A stretch of 64,000 bases of DNA. Origin: Bactericera cockerelli. Lineage: Eukaryota > Arthropoda > Insecta > Hemiptera > Triozidae. This document shows positions 45,317 through 58,292 of the stretch, in pieces (the first letter of the stretch is position 1; each line of letters starts with the position of its first letter). Location: positions 14,952,564 through 15,016,563 of the forward strand of contig CM044957.1 of assembly GCA_024516035.1 (NCBI GenBank), written 5' to 3'. A model generated the notes under the pieces. The model searched no databases, was not told where the DNA came from, and saw nothing but the letters and a program-made list of their open reading frames with translations. The position numbers and the translations under genes are program-made.

Positions 45317-47535
45317 CGTAGAAGAAGTGGCTAGGTAGGCGAGATTAATGTGGGTTTATGTTAAATTTTCAACCATTAATACCCCATCTCAAATGATCGA
45401 CGATTTTTAAGAGAAGTTGACTAAAAAAAAAATACTTCCGATTTCTAATATTAGAAATTTATTGCAAGTAATGAAGGAACTCATAAAATAAGAATTTACA
45501 TTAATCTTGTTTATATTTTAATTAAAAACTAAAAAAAAAGAGAAAGACAAATAAGGAATAAATAAGATGTTGAGGGAAGTAATTTGGAGTGAATAAGAGT
45601 AATGTCTTACAGTATATTAGAACTTTAACCTAAAGACAATCGAATGACGACCCCTAGTTTGCTTGACAAGATCAAGTGAATATACGCTATGAGCTCATCA
45701 ACAATCATGATATAACAATAAGAACAGTTGCTCAAATGCAGTAGCCCATTGAACAGATAAAAATCCAATTAGACACAAACCCAGCACATATTAACGCCCC
45801 GCGAGGCGCTGAGATTGAAACCGTTCAGACGGAATCACTCATTAATCATCACCCAGCCGATCTCAGCGATCTGACTCTTCTTCTTCTTCTCATCTGGTCT
45901 AACGATCCTAATTCTGCACACACTTCTGTTGCCTTCTGTTCATAAATCACTTTTCTTCTGTCGAGATCCCATCAGTCATGTTGTGAGCGACGTGTTCAAG
46001 CAAAGTGAAAAGTCATTTCAGAGCTTATTGTATGGGAGGATATTTGGTGAACATATACGTGCTGTATTGTATTTTTTGGGTGTTGTGTATGTTGTTGAAA
46101 TGTTTCAATGTTGTCATGAGAGAAACAGATGAGTTCATAGGCAAGAGAATTGATGAAATCGTCATAAAAACTGTAAGTAACTCTCAAAAACGGCAAGTCG
46201 GCTACTTCGCCAGAGTTGTTAAGATTAGAATGTAGACGAAATGTGTATTTTATTCAGTTAGGTTTTTAAGTTGACAATCAATTGGTAAAATTTGATAAAA
46301 TATAACATTTGTACGTCATATTATAGAAATAATAAGTGAAGACCATAATATTTCTCCGTCTTCAAAACGAAGGCTCATGTTGTTTGTGGTTTGAAAATGG
46401 TCTTCATGTCGATTTTCGTTCTTTACTTTTCTAGTATAATTTAAAACATGTGTTCAAAATACTCGTACAGTGTCTTTTAAAATTGATGCGATCAATTTTA
46501 TTTGAATGTGCTGCTTATTTATAGTTTGCAAAACGTAGCCCCAAGGTCTGGCTAAGAATCGAACAAGAAGTTTATTTTGAAAAGGCAATTTACAGTTCCG
46601 TCCTTGAGTATTTGTTCCAATGTTGCACAGATTCCTCGCATCAGTAGAAGCCTTAACTGTAAATCTATTGCGGTGGTATCTTCGCTTAATTTATTTTCTG
46701 CTAAGGGTTTTGCCTCCATGTTTGGCTGAGTTGCAGAGTTTGGCTAATGGTTGACATTTGAAATAATCACACCTTTTTTGTCCGTCACATTATGCGAAAT
46801 ACGGCCTCTTTCTTTTCTTCAATTTCAACAGACAAGGTTTTAACACTGCCGTCCCTTACAATAATGATGCCACTGCTAGATTTCACATGCTTAAGAATGC
46901 ATGAGACGATCGTATTATCTTGGGCAATGGTAGTGTTGGTCTTGTGTCGCCCGATAAGTCAAAGTAGTATTTAACATTTAACGTTCTTTGTGCATTTCTC
47001 TCGAGAACCAAATCAGAGGAGGTGAACATAGCATAGCTGTCACCAATGTGGGTGAACTATCAAGTGCGGGCAGCTAGCAGGATCTACCAGACACGCTACA
47101 GTCCTTCTAATCTGTGTCGTCTTGGTTAACTAGATCCTCGAGTCTGCAGAACGAGTTGCCTTGTTTGATTCCTCGCTAATTAAATAAAAAATAATAGTCT
47201 GCAGCTATTTCTCATTTTCCAGCTTCCTAATGTTCTCTTAACAAGAAGATAAGAACCGGAGTCTCGTCTTAAACTCCTAGAAATTCGAATTCATCCTCTT
47301 CAGTTTACGTGAATTAGTATTGCATAGTTACTCTACCATCGTAAGGAAAAAGACTTGGAAAACTCTTTGTTTTTTACCGTAGTATAAAGTTTTAATTTTG
47401 ACATTGTGTACCCAAAATACAGTTTTTATACTATTGATTAAAATTTTATCTATGTATGTTAAATTTATTCACAATAAAGTTGTGATGTTGTTTGTTAATT
47501 ATTTATTAAATAAATTCAATCAAGTTTCATTAGCT
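45317..47535. other. no confirmed gene; overlapping open frames at 45929-46235
   Basis: Two plus-strand frames overlap at 45929-46235. One contains a hydrophobic run and then RETDEFIGKRIDEIVIKT directly before a GTAAGT at 46171. No good acceptor was found, so an exon is only a possibility. Confidence 0.35.
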
Positions 47536-47566
47536 GTGTCCCGGTACCACTGAGCTACCGGAACAA
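47536..47566 (-). repeat. short inverted fragment of the SINE head
   Basis: On the minus strand it reads TTCCGGTAGCTCAGTGGTAC, the A-box part of the SINE at 47575-47780 in opposite orientation, just 8 bp upstream of that copy. Confidence 0.55.
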
Positions 47567-47574
47567 AAATAGTC

Positions 47575-47780
47575 TGTCCCGGTGACCTGGTAGCTCAGCG
47601 GTAAAAGTGGCACTCTGTGAATCCTGAGGTCGCGGGTCTGAAACCCAGCCGGGACATGACAATTTATCATCCCATTTGGGATTCATAATAATACGTCTTG
47701 GTTTTACTGCTTGTATAGTGGGACTTAATAGTCCTAATCGGGCAGTATGGATAAGGCCATATTACTTCCATTATTATATT
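47575..47780 (+). mobile_element. tRNA-derived SINE, copy B
   Basis: Same family as 20552-20758, here on the plus strand. A box TAGCTCAGCGG at 47591-47601 and a B-box-like GGTCTGAAACC at 47635-47645 (one base off), then the shared body (CATTTGGGATT, GTCTTGG, ATCGGGCAGTAT) and an AT-rich tail. An extra GACCTGGT-like insertion lies in the head before the A box. No clear target duplication was found. Confidence 0.8.
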
Positions 47781-50169
47781 TAATATAAAGTTTATTTAAA
47801 TTGTAAATAGGTATCCAATGAAAATTATTTAAACATAAATCGATCAAAGGCGGTGCTCTGAATCTATCTGAGCAGTCATTTTCAGAGTATTCATTATAAA
47901 GACAGCTTCGTCCTTCATTTGCTTAGAATTAATAATAGGTTAAGTTGGTTTACAGATTTTTCTTTTGTAAATACATAACTGCCAGTATGATTTGATATTA
48001 AGCCACATCTAAGTATTTAGTTGTTTTCCAATGCTGTCAGCCGAGTACACGAAGAGGTTAGAAATGCTGTTGGTACGTGTGTGGTTGAATAATAACGGGA
48101 GCAATTGAACCAAGTTCCTGTCCAATACAGCCTTGATCCTGATGTTCAAGCGATTTCGTTAATTTCTTGTAACAATTGTCCTATATTGTGAGCAAGGTTT
48201 CAGTCGTGATGTCGTTGAGTTTACTGTTTGTTTTCACATTCCTCTGAGTAGAAGCATTGGCAATTGACATGAAATCCGAGCATTTGGGCGATATTTCACC
48301 AAGAATTTTGTAATTACTTAATTTGGAAGTAATTTGAATTATGTTTGAATGTGAACTTCATCAAGGAGAATTACCGAAAGTTAAAATATGACGTTTTTCT
48401 CCATTCGATTTTTTCGTTGGAAAGAGGCAGACTCTATGGTATTATTGCAAACCATTTGGAAAGTTAATTTTGAGGAATGCAAAAAAGTATGTAAAACATG
48501 TATGAGAACAAGATAAAGTTAATAATAGTAAAACATGGAATTGTTGAAAATAAGTAAAAGTCAATTAAAGTCAATATGTCTTGTGTGAAATCTACAATAA
48601 ACATTAGTTTGAGAGGGGCAACATAAAATATCCATAAAAATCCGAGCAAAGAGTGCAAGAGGCGTCTGCAAAAGATTACATGGAAATAGTGAAAAGAAAT
48701 AAGTCAAGCAAAGACAAAGTTACAGAAAAGTGAAAATTTAGTACTACATAAAGTGTATATTCTTTTGAATGTAAATAAAACATGTTTGTGATGAAATAGT
48801 GTATTGCAGTTAACTGCTAATTCCCAGGAAATAAACTTATCTGTTACTTTCCGCGAAACAATAAAACAAATTATCGCAATTTGTTATTATGTATGTGTGC
48901 AATGACTGCAATGTGATCATCTGGAAAGCAATGAAACTAATGCACCGTATTTGTGAAATTTGTTTTATTGTTTAATAAGTATACTTTGGGACAAGTGTTG
49001 TGAGTTTTCTTGTACCTGCCACTATCAACAACATTATATTTTCCATCATCAGTACCATCGGAATGGACATTGTATTATTTGTAATGCTCATAGTACTCAC
49101 AATGTCCATTCCTTTATCTTGTATAAGTAATGTCTACGTGTTTTAAAATGGCATAAATTATCAATTTTTTTATTTATTAATTATCAATAAATAAATTGTG
49201 TTGGGTCATTGCATTTGTGACGAAAGGGAGTGTTTCTTGTTTTACCAGACAAACGTTCTTCACGTTACTAAAGATTTGATATCAGATGCTCCATTTCAAT
49301 ATGTGCGTTCCGTCTACATGTTGACACCTATGTACCGTTGCAACCATTAGATCACTCGGTCATTGTACATGATAAATTATGTGTTCACATCAGGAATCCT
49401 ACACATATTCATGGCCTAATAACCTGAACAAATTCGATCAAACCCTCCTGTCTGAATATCAATAGAGTAAAAGAGATCATTTACATCATTTCTTACGGAG
49501 GTTAAGATTTACCTCTATGTAATGTTAGGTTCAGTACAGGTGGAGGCTTCGTCTACTATGAGTCGTTGAGTCATTGATTTATTCAGGATAAGATACCAAA
49601 CGGGTTTGCACCAAGAGCAAAACATTCCGAACAGTTGAAGAAGAAACCGAACTTATAATTCACAACATGCTTCAGGGAAATGGAGCTTTAGATTTCTTAC
49701 CACATACATAAATACACAGCCATTACACATTTACTAGCTATTAGTGGCTTAAATAAATTATACTTGGCTACGCACATTCATAACAGTTATGTTTCCGAGT
49801 TATTAATAGAAATACTTCATCTTATCATTACCGGTTTCATCAACTTGGAATCAGAACAGAGTTGGAGATTCAAGCTTAACCGGTCCTTAGCCGCAAGTCT
49901 GTGTTACTCTTTGAGGTTCTTGCTGGCATAATAAGTATTCGGACTAGTTGAACTACACACTATTATGTTGACATTGATTATTTATTTAGAAACATTTATA
50001 GCTTATACGACTTATGAGATTTGTGTTGTAAAAAGTGTTCCATCAGAGCTACATAAGAGTATTATATCGATCGAATAGTTATGATTTATGAATCACTAAA
50101 ATCTGCTACTTTGAAACAAAAACCCAACAGTTTGGAGTCCTTTCAAGTAAAACTATTAAATTTACTTAC
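47781..50169. other. no gene; perfect 14-bp inverted repeat at 49060-49112
   Basis: GGAATGGACATTGT (49060-49073) and ACAATGTCCATTCC (49099-49112) are perfect inverted arms around a 25-base spacer. The rest is AT-rich unique sequence. Confidence 0.5.
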
Positions 50170-50230
50170 TATTTGGATCAGTAACTTCAACTAATTTGAT
50201 AGACAGCTGGGCATATTTTAAAGGTGTCAT
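50170..50230 (-). CDS. candidate first coding exon of minus-strand gene
   Basis: An ATG at 50230 directly follows an in-frame TAA and opens 20 codons plus one base to a GTAAGT donor. The peptide is MTPLKYAQLSIKLVEVTDPN. The phase-1 end matches exon 25295-25358. If the three exons join, the product has a short N-terminus, a basic stretch, a charged part and then a membrane span, and the first intron is about 25 kb. The start context is unremarkable, and an acceptor-like ATATGCCCAG inside it could instead make this an internal exon. Confidence 0.4.
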
Positions 50231-51537
50231 TTACGCCGCCAATGCTAGTCGTACATTAATGAAGAAAATTTCCTACTGAGAGCCTTTCTGAAAAGACACT
50301 ACCTGTGACCTACTTCACCTTTACATTCATTCATACGTATCAAGGGAAACTGTGAGAATGAGCGTAGTATGTAAAGGAAAATCATAGAAAAGTCGATGAT
50401 ACTCGTATAAAATTAGAAAAGGTTAGCTTAATTTTAGTTTGATGAAAACTATTCTGTAAAATTTCAATTTGTTTTTTTAACATTCAAATTCAAGTGACCC
50501 AATAAACTCGTAATTTAGTTCCTTGTTCACATTTAAGTTTATTTTCAAGTCACCGCTGTTCCATTCTTGTTCAACTGCGTCGCTTATGTATTTGTTGTGA
50601 TTAATCAAGAGGCCGAGTACATCTGGACTGATTAACTTTGAGCATATTGCTGCGTCATCCGGGATTCCGGTGCTTCGGTAGCTCTGACGCGCAGCAGGAA
50701 TTTTTAACCCTTGAGGGAAATCGAAATTGTGGGCCGAACTATATTCTGGTTATGGAAATATTGGATAAAAACAATCTAAATGGCTTCATTAAAGATGTTT
50801 GTGAATTCAAAAATAATCTATATTTTATTTATAAATAATTCAACAATAAAATATGGGCGTTCCCACACCATCTTCATAAAGAAGGGCCATCACTCTCTTT
50901 CTCGATCCTCTGAACCTAAGCGATGTTGCTCTTATGATCGAATATTGTTCTTCACCCATGCTAAGACTGATGAAAACACCTTATACCACTTGAAGACTCC
51001 TTCTACACTCCTTCTACACTACATACAAGAGAAGTAAAAGAAACTCTTGAATCTTCAGCGGAAGTATCTTTCTATGCTTTTCTATGGCGTGCTGATGAGA
51101 AGTTGAAAAAATATACATAACTTTAAAAAAATTATTTAACAGGCTTCAAGAGGTTTAAGAGTTATAAGGAAAAAGTTATAAAAAGAGTACCTCAAAAGTA
51201 TCAAATTTGTCGGATTTTGGGTGATAATAATCAAGCAACAGTGAGAATTTGTCACTAACTTACTAGAAATAGAGGACTCTTTTTTAATACACCTAGAAGT
51301 GTTTAAGTGTCTTAAAAGGTTTCCTGCTTATCGGAATTATTCGTCTAATTTGCCTGGACTATATTTTATGCGTTTTTTTGCATCAGTCCTAGTGTAGTGT
51401 CAAATACTCAAAAATCAAATGGTCATTGATATCTTAGACGTACTTTTCAATCATTGTACTTATGAGATAACTACTATATAGGGTTAACTGGACAATGTCC
51501 ATGCACACAGGCTGTAGCCAGTAGTACCTTTACTGAC
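50231..51537. other. no gene seen (upstream of the minus-strand gene)
   Basis: AT-rich sequence. It would contain the 5' flank of the minus-strand gene if 50230 is its start. No TATA/Inr pair could be supported. Confidence 0.35.
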
Positions 51538-51666
51538 AGTAGAATTATTAGCATTAGAATTGACATTACTAGGAGTATTATCAGTAGCAGCAGTACTGTC
51601 ATTACTGGAAGTAGTAACAATAGCAGAAGTACTGACATTACTAGAAGTAGCAGCAGCACCAACTAC
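51538..51666. repeat. degenerate 36-bp tandem repeat
   Basis: Units beginning ATTACTAGGAGT, ATTACTGGAAGT and ATTACTAGAAGT are spaced 36 bp apart, with a partial unit before them. The minus strand is open over the array in two frames, one giving a Ser/Thr/Asn-rich peptide (TSSNVSTSAIVTTSSND); whether it is translated is unknown. Confidence 0.6.
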
Positions 51667-54600
51667 CAGTAGATCTAGAAGCAACACTGTCGGATGACAA
51701 TGGAGGAATGTGTGAGATGCGTCGCGTCCTAGACACAAAATTAATTGCTTCCATCACCGAACTGGATGTGATGTATGTGTACAAATATTATTTATATACC
51801 TAGCTGGATGTGTACTCTAGCAACACAATGGCCTCTTCGAAGCCGTTATTACACATCATTCTCTGCTTCTCTAATCAACATCAAACAAACAGAGGCCAGA
51901 CTCTTCGCGTACACCCGGTCCATGGTGTATTTAAAAAAAATAGTATTACTTATCAGAAAGAATTGAAATATTACTTATCAGAAATAAATGTTAAAGAACA
52001 AACGCAGTTTTACTCATTGATACCTATGCTCAGTGAGGAGTAAAATACTGACGTAGTGCGTATCAGTATACCCAAAGATATATTTATGTGTCCACCTAAT
52101 ACTTCCATCACCGGCACCTTTCGATAGGTATCTCTCTCTCACACACACACATGAAATCATTAATGTTGATATTTTGGGTATCTCGGATATCTCCTGACTT
52201 ATTTTCCGCAGAGATTCCATGAGTCTTTTACTCTCTTAAAATTCAAAGGTGGTGGTGGCACTCTATTTAATTCAATTCAATTTGTCTTACTATTTTCATA
52301 TACATAAATATACACATGCATAATTGCATATATATAAACATACATTGTGAATTAAGGAAAACCCCAAATAAACTAAGAAGTAGCAAAGATTATATCCTCT
52401 TTAAGAAAGATAGGCTGAACATAATAAAGAGAAAAGAAAGAGAACAGAAGAGTTTGGTGTAAATTTTTCCTCATCATCCTTCACTTTCTATTTATTTTTC
52501 GATAAAATAGATAAATAATAATACAAGAGTCAGCAATGAAACAGCCACAATGCTGTTGAGTAGTGCCAATATCGATCTTATCGAATGGTCTACTTTGTTG
52601 TGTTTCTGCATTCATCTCACTCTCATCCGTACTGAAGAATTTACTATAGGCCTCTAGGATGATGAAACATTGGATATTGTTAAAGAAAATGGAACTAAAA
52701 ACTTTCTTAGAGGAAATCAATTCCAATTAGATTTTGAAATCTTGTTTGCTTTGAATCCTTGATTCAATTTGCTAATGATTCAATACAAAGCACATTAGTT
52801 GTTACATAATGCTGTAGACGCGTTGATTTGAGGTTCATGCATAATTTCATACCAGAATAAAAGTACTACCACACTATGAGTGAGACCTCATATCTCCAGA
52901 TAATGTTTCCCTGTTCCATAAATGGGTAATATTCTGGTAAATGTTTACCGAAGGCTGAGCTCCTTACCAAGAGATTTCTTAGAGCTATTAAATGTCATTT
53001 CATTATCTTGTATTCTATATTTGAATAGTAAAAAATCCAAGTAATGTGTACTCACTCTAGTACAGATGAGTGAAGTTCATTAGAATTTTGAACAGAAATG
53101 TAATGTTCTTATCGATAAGACAAGTTTCTGGTGTCACATATCTGTATGTTGTATACCTACATACTATATTATTTTACGAGTACTATGTATAACATCTTCT
53201 GACGTAATCTCATGTAATTATCTCCAAAAGAACTTGAGACGATTAAGGATTTGAAGAATGCATTTGGGTATTTTGGGCTCTGATGTATTCCATTAACATT
53301 CTGTAAGCATCGGAATGAGTGCTCCAGTCTTGTCAGAGAGATCTGAGCTCTGTTTTCATTGGTATCTTTGGCAGCGACTTTGAAATGCTTCTTTGTAATC
53401 TATAGTAGATGGATAGTTAAGCCTTTTGTTTTATTTCTTACATTTGGTATTTCTTATCAGTTCTATCAGCACTAGTATATCTAATGGAAGACACATTTTA
53501 GTTAATATTTCTATGTACATATATTTCTTCTAAAATTCCTAGATTTACCTATCGCTACCACAACTCTTTTGCTCTTTAACCTTAACTCCTTTTCTGTTTC
53601 ACAATGAGAGTAGTTACATTAATGTTGGACTTATGTATCAGTGATTATGTTTCAGTAGTAGAAATGTTCCGTTTATAATATGACCTATAGTTATTTTGTT
53701 CCTGTATCATCAATACCAACATTCACTGTCCACTATGATTCTTTGCCAAATTTGTCGAATTTAAAAACATAAAACTCATTATCATAATTATTATTGTGGT
53801 TGAAATGATGCACCAATTTCTTCCATATGTCCATAGCACTCTCTACCCATTTCAATTGTGGTATCCATTTATGTCTTCCTTTTATCGTTATATCCGTGAA
53901 AATAAATTATGAATAAAGCAAAGCAGTTAAAACAAAGAAAAGTGTAAAATCGCTTACCAACGACCCTCCGAAAGCCAAGATATTAAATTCATACATTCCC
54001 ATCATCCCACCAAACTGCCAAACACACTAAACATACATACATTTTATTCATGCCATGAAAGGCACTGAGCACGCATAAACAATGCCAACTTAGACACATC
54101 TCCAACCAGGACGTGGCCTCTAGGCAGTTGTGTCAAATGTGTTATGAAAATAAGTTTTGACCTGCCCGCTGTATTCTGACATGGTAGTGCTTTAACCACT
54201 TTAATTTATCATCTTCTCCTTTTCCTCTAACTTTTTAAATATTTTACCTATATCTTATTATTTATTCCATAAAGCTTCATCTTGTTTTTTTTTTCTCTCT
54301 CGCTCTCTCAATACTTTTACATAGTTTGAAGTTTTGCTTTTAAGAAGTTCTGCTTTTCATCCTCCTCTTCTTTTCTGACATAAACAACGCCTCTCAGCCT
54401 GCTGACTCCTACTCACCGGAGGTCAATAGTATTCTCACTCATCCGACTGGTTTCAAGCCTTGACCCACAGACTTGATCTTAGTGACCGCATTATGCACAT
54501 CGTCACAGTTACTCAGAGGCTTCGTTATTCAACAGGTTGCAATGACCCTACTTAAGACTTCGGTTCGAAAACTTTTTTTTATTGTTAACTAGGGTTTTAC

Positions 54601-55799
54601 AGGTTTCTTTGTTTTAATGTGTTCTGTGCTTTTCTGACTTGTTGGGTTTGTGGATTCAGTGTTTTCTTATCTTGTTATCGCAATAGTACTTTTGGTGTTT
54701 GTAAACTGCAGATTTCTGTGCCTCCATTATAATATTAAGAGTACTTTTGGGTTCTTGTTTGGTGTGTTTCAACTTGTTGTTTTTTTAAGAATCTTTTTTT
54801 TTTTTTGTCATTCTCCTTCATTTTATTTTCTATCGTCATTTTTTTTCTTCTGAACTATCAAACCATTGAAATTTCTTAGTTTGCAGTGTGTAAATAATAA
54901 TAGAATTGGGGCTAAATTAATTAAAAGATACCCAATCACATGACTACTTCTTACATAGATGTTGTCATTAAAGCCAAAAACGAATTATATTCCTTTTGCT
55001 TTACAATACTTGGTCTTAAGAAATTGCTTTAACTAAGTGCTTTCATATCCCGTCAACGCAATGCTTGAATGCATTTCTCATGTTAACAACGCCCTCACAC
55101 CGAGTACATTTATTTCTATCAGCCATCTCTAAACACTACAATGGTTGTTACTCATTGACAATCCGCGCAGCAGATTACAAGCAACCTCTTGTTATAAGTA
55201 GCAATCTGGTGATTTTAAATATAGTGAACCAGGCCATTTCTACCGGCTATAAAATGTGTGATAACAATTTCTTTTCCTTCTGAAAGTGTTGGTCTCAACA
55301 TTCTTTATTTATGTCAAGAGATCAACTGATGAGCCACACTTTGTTCTCACAATAGAGGAGTCTGATAGGAATCGCATGAATACGAAACACCGGGTAACTA
55401 GATTGGCAATGGCATGAAGCTGTGCGGAATGGCCTGCGGACACACACACACACACCATGGACAGGTACTGTTATAGTTCAAAGCTTCAAGTTTCAATACT
55501 ATATTAAGAATTTAGGATTTTTTTATATTTACTTTTTTCAAATTGTATTTAAGAAAGTCTTTTTTTCTTTCACTAGTTACTGATAATATAAGAAAAAACT
55601 CAAAATCCAAAACATTACCAATTCACAAATTTCTTGTTAATTCGGAAGAGAGAATCTTATTTTTGGTTATTTTATTATTGTAATATTTTTGTTTTTGCTT
55701 TCTCAAGTTTTATTTCGTAGTTGTTTTTTATGGGACGAGCTGCGAGCATTAAAAAACAACCAAGAACATTTTATGTTTTATCCATAAAATGGCATGCTT
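51667..55799. other. no gene seen
   Basis: AT-rich sequence with TC/AC microsatellites at about 52131-52150 and 55440-55454 and T-runs near 54280, 54790 and 54840. Confidence 0.4.
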
Positions 55800-56042
55800 A
55801 AACATTAGACACCTTTTGCAATAATGATGAGTAATGAGTACCTACTCTCGACCACTTGGTGTAAATAATAAACACTCTATATCGCACATAGTGCGGTATC
55901 GTAATTCATGCTCAATTCTACTAACCCGTCATATATCTGCGGTCATTGGCAAACGCGGGCGGTTAAGACGGGCAATCATAAGGCAGAGTATGGACATTTA
56001 CCCCTCAGCCATACCATACATACAGCGGCCATTCCATATGTC

Positions 56043-57304
56043 GCGGACACTACATTTTTACTCTTCAAAACAAATTTGTGGAACAATAAAAAGAGATAGA
56101 ATTTTTTTTTTTTGCTCATATGATTTCTTTATTTTTATAGTTTATAAACTAGTTGTAGGTTTTTTCTCAAAGATTCCTGGATTAGCTGTTATTCCACTTT
56201 TTGTTGCCGTTGCGGACACTACCTTACTATTTGATTTTTTTGAGAACCTTATAATTAAATGTAAAGTTCAGTCCCTATGGAAAAAATACCTTCAAAGTGC
56301 CGTATTTTTTTTAAAGAGGAAAATATTTACTTTAAAATAATGTATTGTTCATTTTTTTATGTAGAGTAATTTTTGAGTTTTGCATTTCCAAAAATTATGT
56401 GTCATGTTGCGGACACTACATCGCGGACTCTACAAAAAGTTCTATAGTAATTATCTTCATTCTTATGCAGTTATTTGATGGAAACACATGAACTAGAGGT
56501 ACTCTAAAGCAATAAAAACAAAATGAGAAATGTTAGTACAAAAAATATTTATTACTTTATTAGAAAAAATGAAAACTTTGAGATCAATTAGGTACGTTAC
56601 TTGTATAAAAAAAAAACTTTGGGATAGGAGTCGTAATTAAAATAAAATGAATTTTCTCACTTGAATCTTTTAAAATGAAACATGAAAAGTAACAAAATTA
56701 AACATGAATACCTAATTATGGGTAAAGAATGTTAACCAGACAGGTATACCTACTTGTGAATTGTGACATATAGGTAGTTATGCCTAGTACATATTGCTTA
56801 GAATTTGTAGAATATTCTACCCCCCTTCTTAATCATGTCAGGAGCAGGTAATACTCTTATCACTTGATCAAATGAGACATACCTCTCATCTGTGGCATCG
56901 GCAATGTAGAGATTATTAGCTTTCTTTAAAAACATAACTTTAAGTTCGCCTTCTGACAAATTGCATAAATTTCTTCAATTCTAGTTTTAGATTGTTGATT
57001 GATGAATAGATCGTACTGAATAATAAAACAACATATCTACTACATATTTAGTAGTAGGTTGACTTATACTCTTCAAACTGGCAAATACAGGATGTATGGA
57101 CACTACATATACTATAGTAGTGTCCGTAACAGTAGTGTCCGCAACACTAAAAAAACCTATGAGGAGAATAATGAAAAAAACAAGAAAATGTATTTCACTC
57201 ACCTGAAACCTTTGGTTTTACTTTAGCCGAAATGGTTTATCAAAATTTATTTCACTGCTTTTTTAACCTAAAGAAAACTATAAATTTTGTAACGGACACT
57301 ACAT
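56043..57304. repeat. dispersed 11-13-base word GCGGACACTACAT, eight copies
   Basis: Plus-strand copies at 56043-56055, 56212-56222, 56409-56421, 56423-56433 (one change), 57098-57108 and 57292-57304 (A for G at the start); minus-strand copies at 57117-57127 and 57132-57142. Three plus copies are preceded by GTTG or TCG. The sequence between copies is not repeated, so it is not a tandem array. Spaced copies in both orientations are typical of protein-binding sites near or inside a transposon. Confidence 0.75.
56798..56972 (-). pseudogene. degenerate transposase-associated C-terminal exon
   Basis: On the minus strand 58 codons end at a TAA: SEGELKVMFLKKANNLYIAD, then RYVSFDQVIRVLPAPD, ending GGRIFYKF. 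The pattern (V.FL..…D…V…VI..LP.P……F.F) is one I associate with C-termini of pogo/jerky-like DDE transposase genes of arthropods; this is memory of a pattern, not a search. An in-frame TGA lies just upstream and the acceptor is poor. A consensus donor (CAG then GTGAGT) at 57202-57197 follows a short Lys-rich stretch (AKVKPKVS), perhaps the preceding exon. Confidence 0.35.
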
Positions 57305-57941
57305 TAACTTTTCAAATTTTCATCCTTCAATTTCATGAAAACAGTTTACTTCTAAGAAAAAAATCTGAAAAGGATAATAAATTGAAAGCATGTTTATTCT
57401 GAAGTTATAACAGCTGTTTACGTCCCATCCATAAAAACAGCTCAATTGACTTCTCTAAATTAGCTCCAGAATGCCAACCAAAAATTTTCTTTTCCGACCT
57501 CTCAAAAAGTTACTGAATTTTTGTTAAAAAAATAAAAAAATCGAAAAATCAAAACGGATTTATTAATTATAAAATATTTACTATCTTCTGACAGCAATTA
57601 GGATACACAGTCATAACATTTATTTTTCACTTTTGAATTCCTCTTTTTCGTGGAATGGCCGACAGGTTATTGTCAAGTTTAAGCTTGAGCACATGTACAA
57701 CTGGAGGAGTAATCGTATGCTGGTGGTGGTTCTTATGCAAAGAGGTTCTTTAGATATTTGTTCGACTCTTTAAATTAGTGCTGATATCCATTTGGGCAGC
57801 ATAATGTTCTTTTTCAATTCAAATTTGACCTATAAATGCTAATGATTAAATGTGGTACCATCAAAAACCTTTCAACTGTAAAATTGTACTTAGTGAGTTT
57901 GAGTTAGGATACTAGGATACATTTTAGAAAATTCCAGAGGA
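57233..57941. other. no gene seen
   Basis: AT-rich sequence. It may include one edge of the transposon-like locus, but no terminal inverted repeat was found. Confidence 0.35.
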
Positions 57942-58230
57942 TTAAGATAAAGTTGACTCAATGAGCACTGTCCTAATTGTTCTACTGGCCTTCCAAACAT
58001 ATTGGCCAATTATTTCTAGACTTGCTTCAATTATTATTGATCTGGCAGATTGTGCTGCAAAACTTGAATCTTTCAACATCAACCATAAAGCCTCACGAAT
58101 GCCTTTGGTAATGAGGGAGCCAATTATTTTCGGTTTACTTATCCTGCTCTTGTCCTGGAGCATTGGACGAAATGTGTGCAAGAGTCGTAGCAGCATGGCA
58201 GCCGAGTCGAAATTTATTGACGCCCGCCTT
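57942..58230 (-). CDS. candidate terminal exon; both strands open
   Basis: After an acceptor (TCCTCAACTGTACAG) the minus strand is open for 95 codons to a TAA, reading as a helical, basic protein (…LLRLLHTFRPMLQDK…, SAQSARSIIIEASLEIIGQY-like). The plus strand is also open from an ATG at 57961 for 93 codons and is hydrophobic. The region is GC-richer than its flanks, so one of the two is probably coding. The acceptor favours the minus strand. No family is recognised. Confidence 0.35.
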
Positions 58231-58292
58231 CTGTACAGTTGAGGAAGGCGATCGTTACCGTTTAGAAAGGAATGTCTTCCAGTAACGTACAC

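Noticed and set aside
45929..46235. Chemoreceptor-like exon (hydrophobic run then charged helix before GTAAGT)
   Set aside because: No acceptor could be supported and two frames compete.
55834..56340. 168-codon plus-strand frame
   Set aside because: It runs through T-rich low-complexity sequence and two copies of the GCGGACACTAC word; composition looks non-coding.
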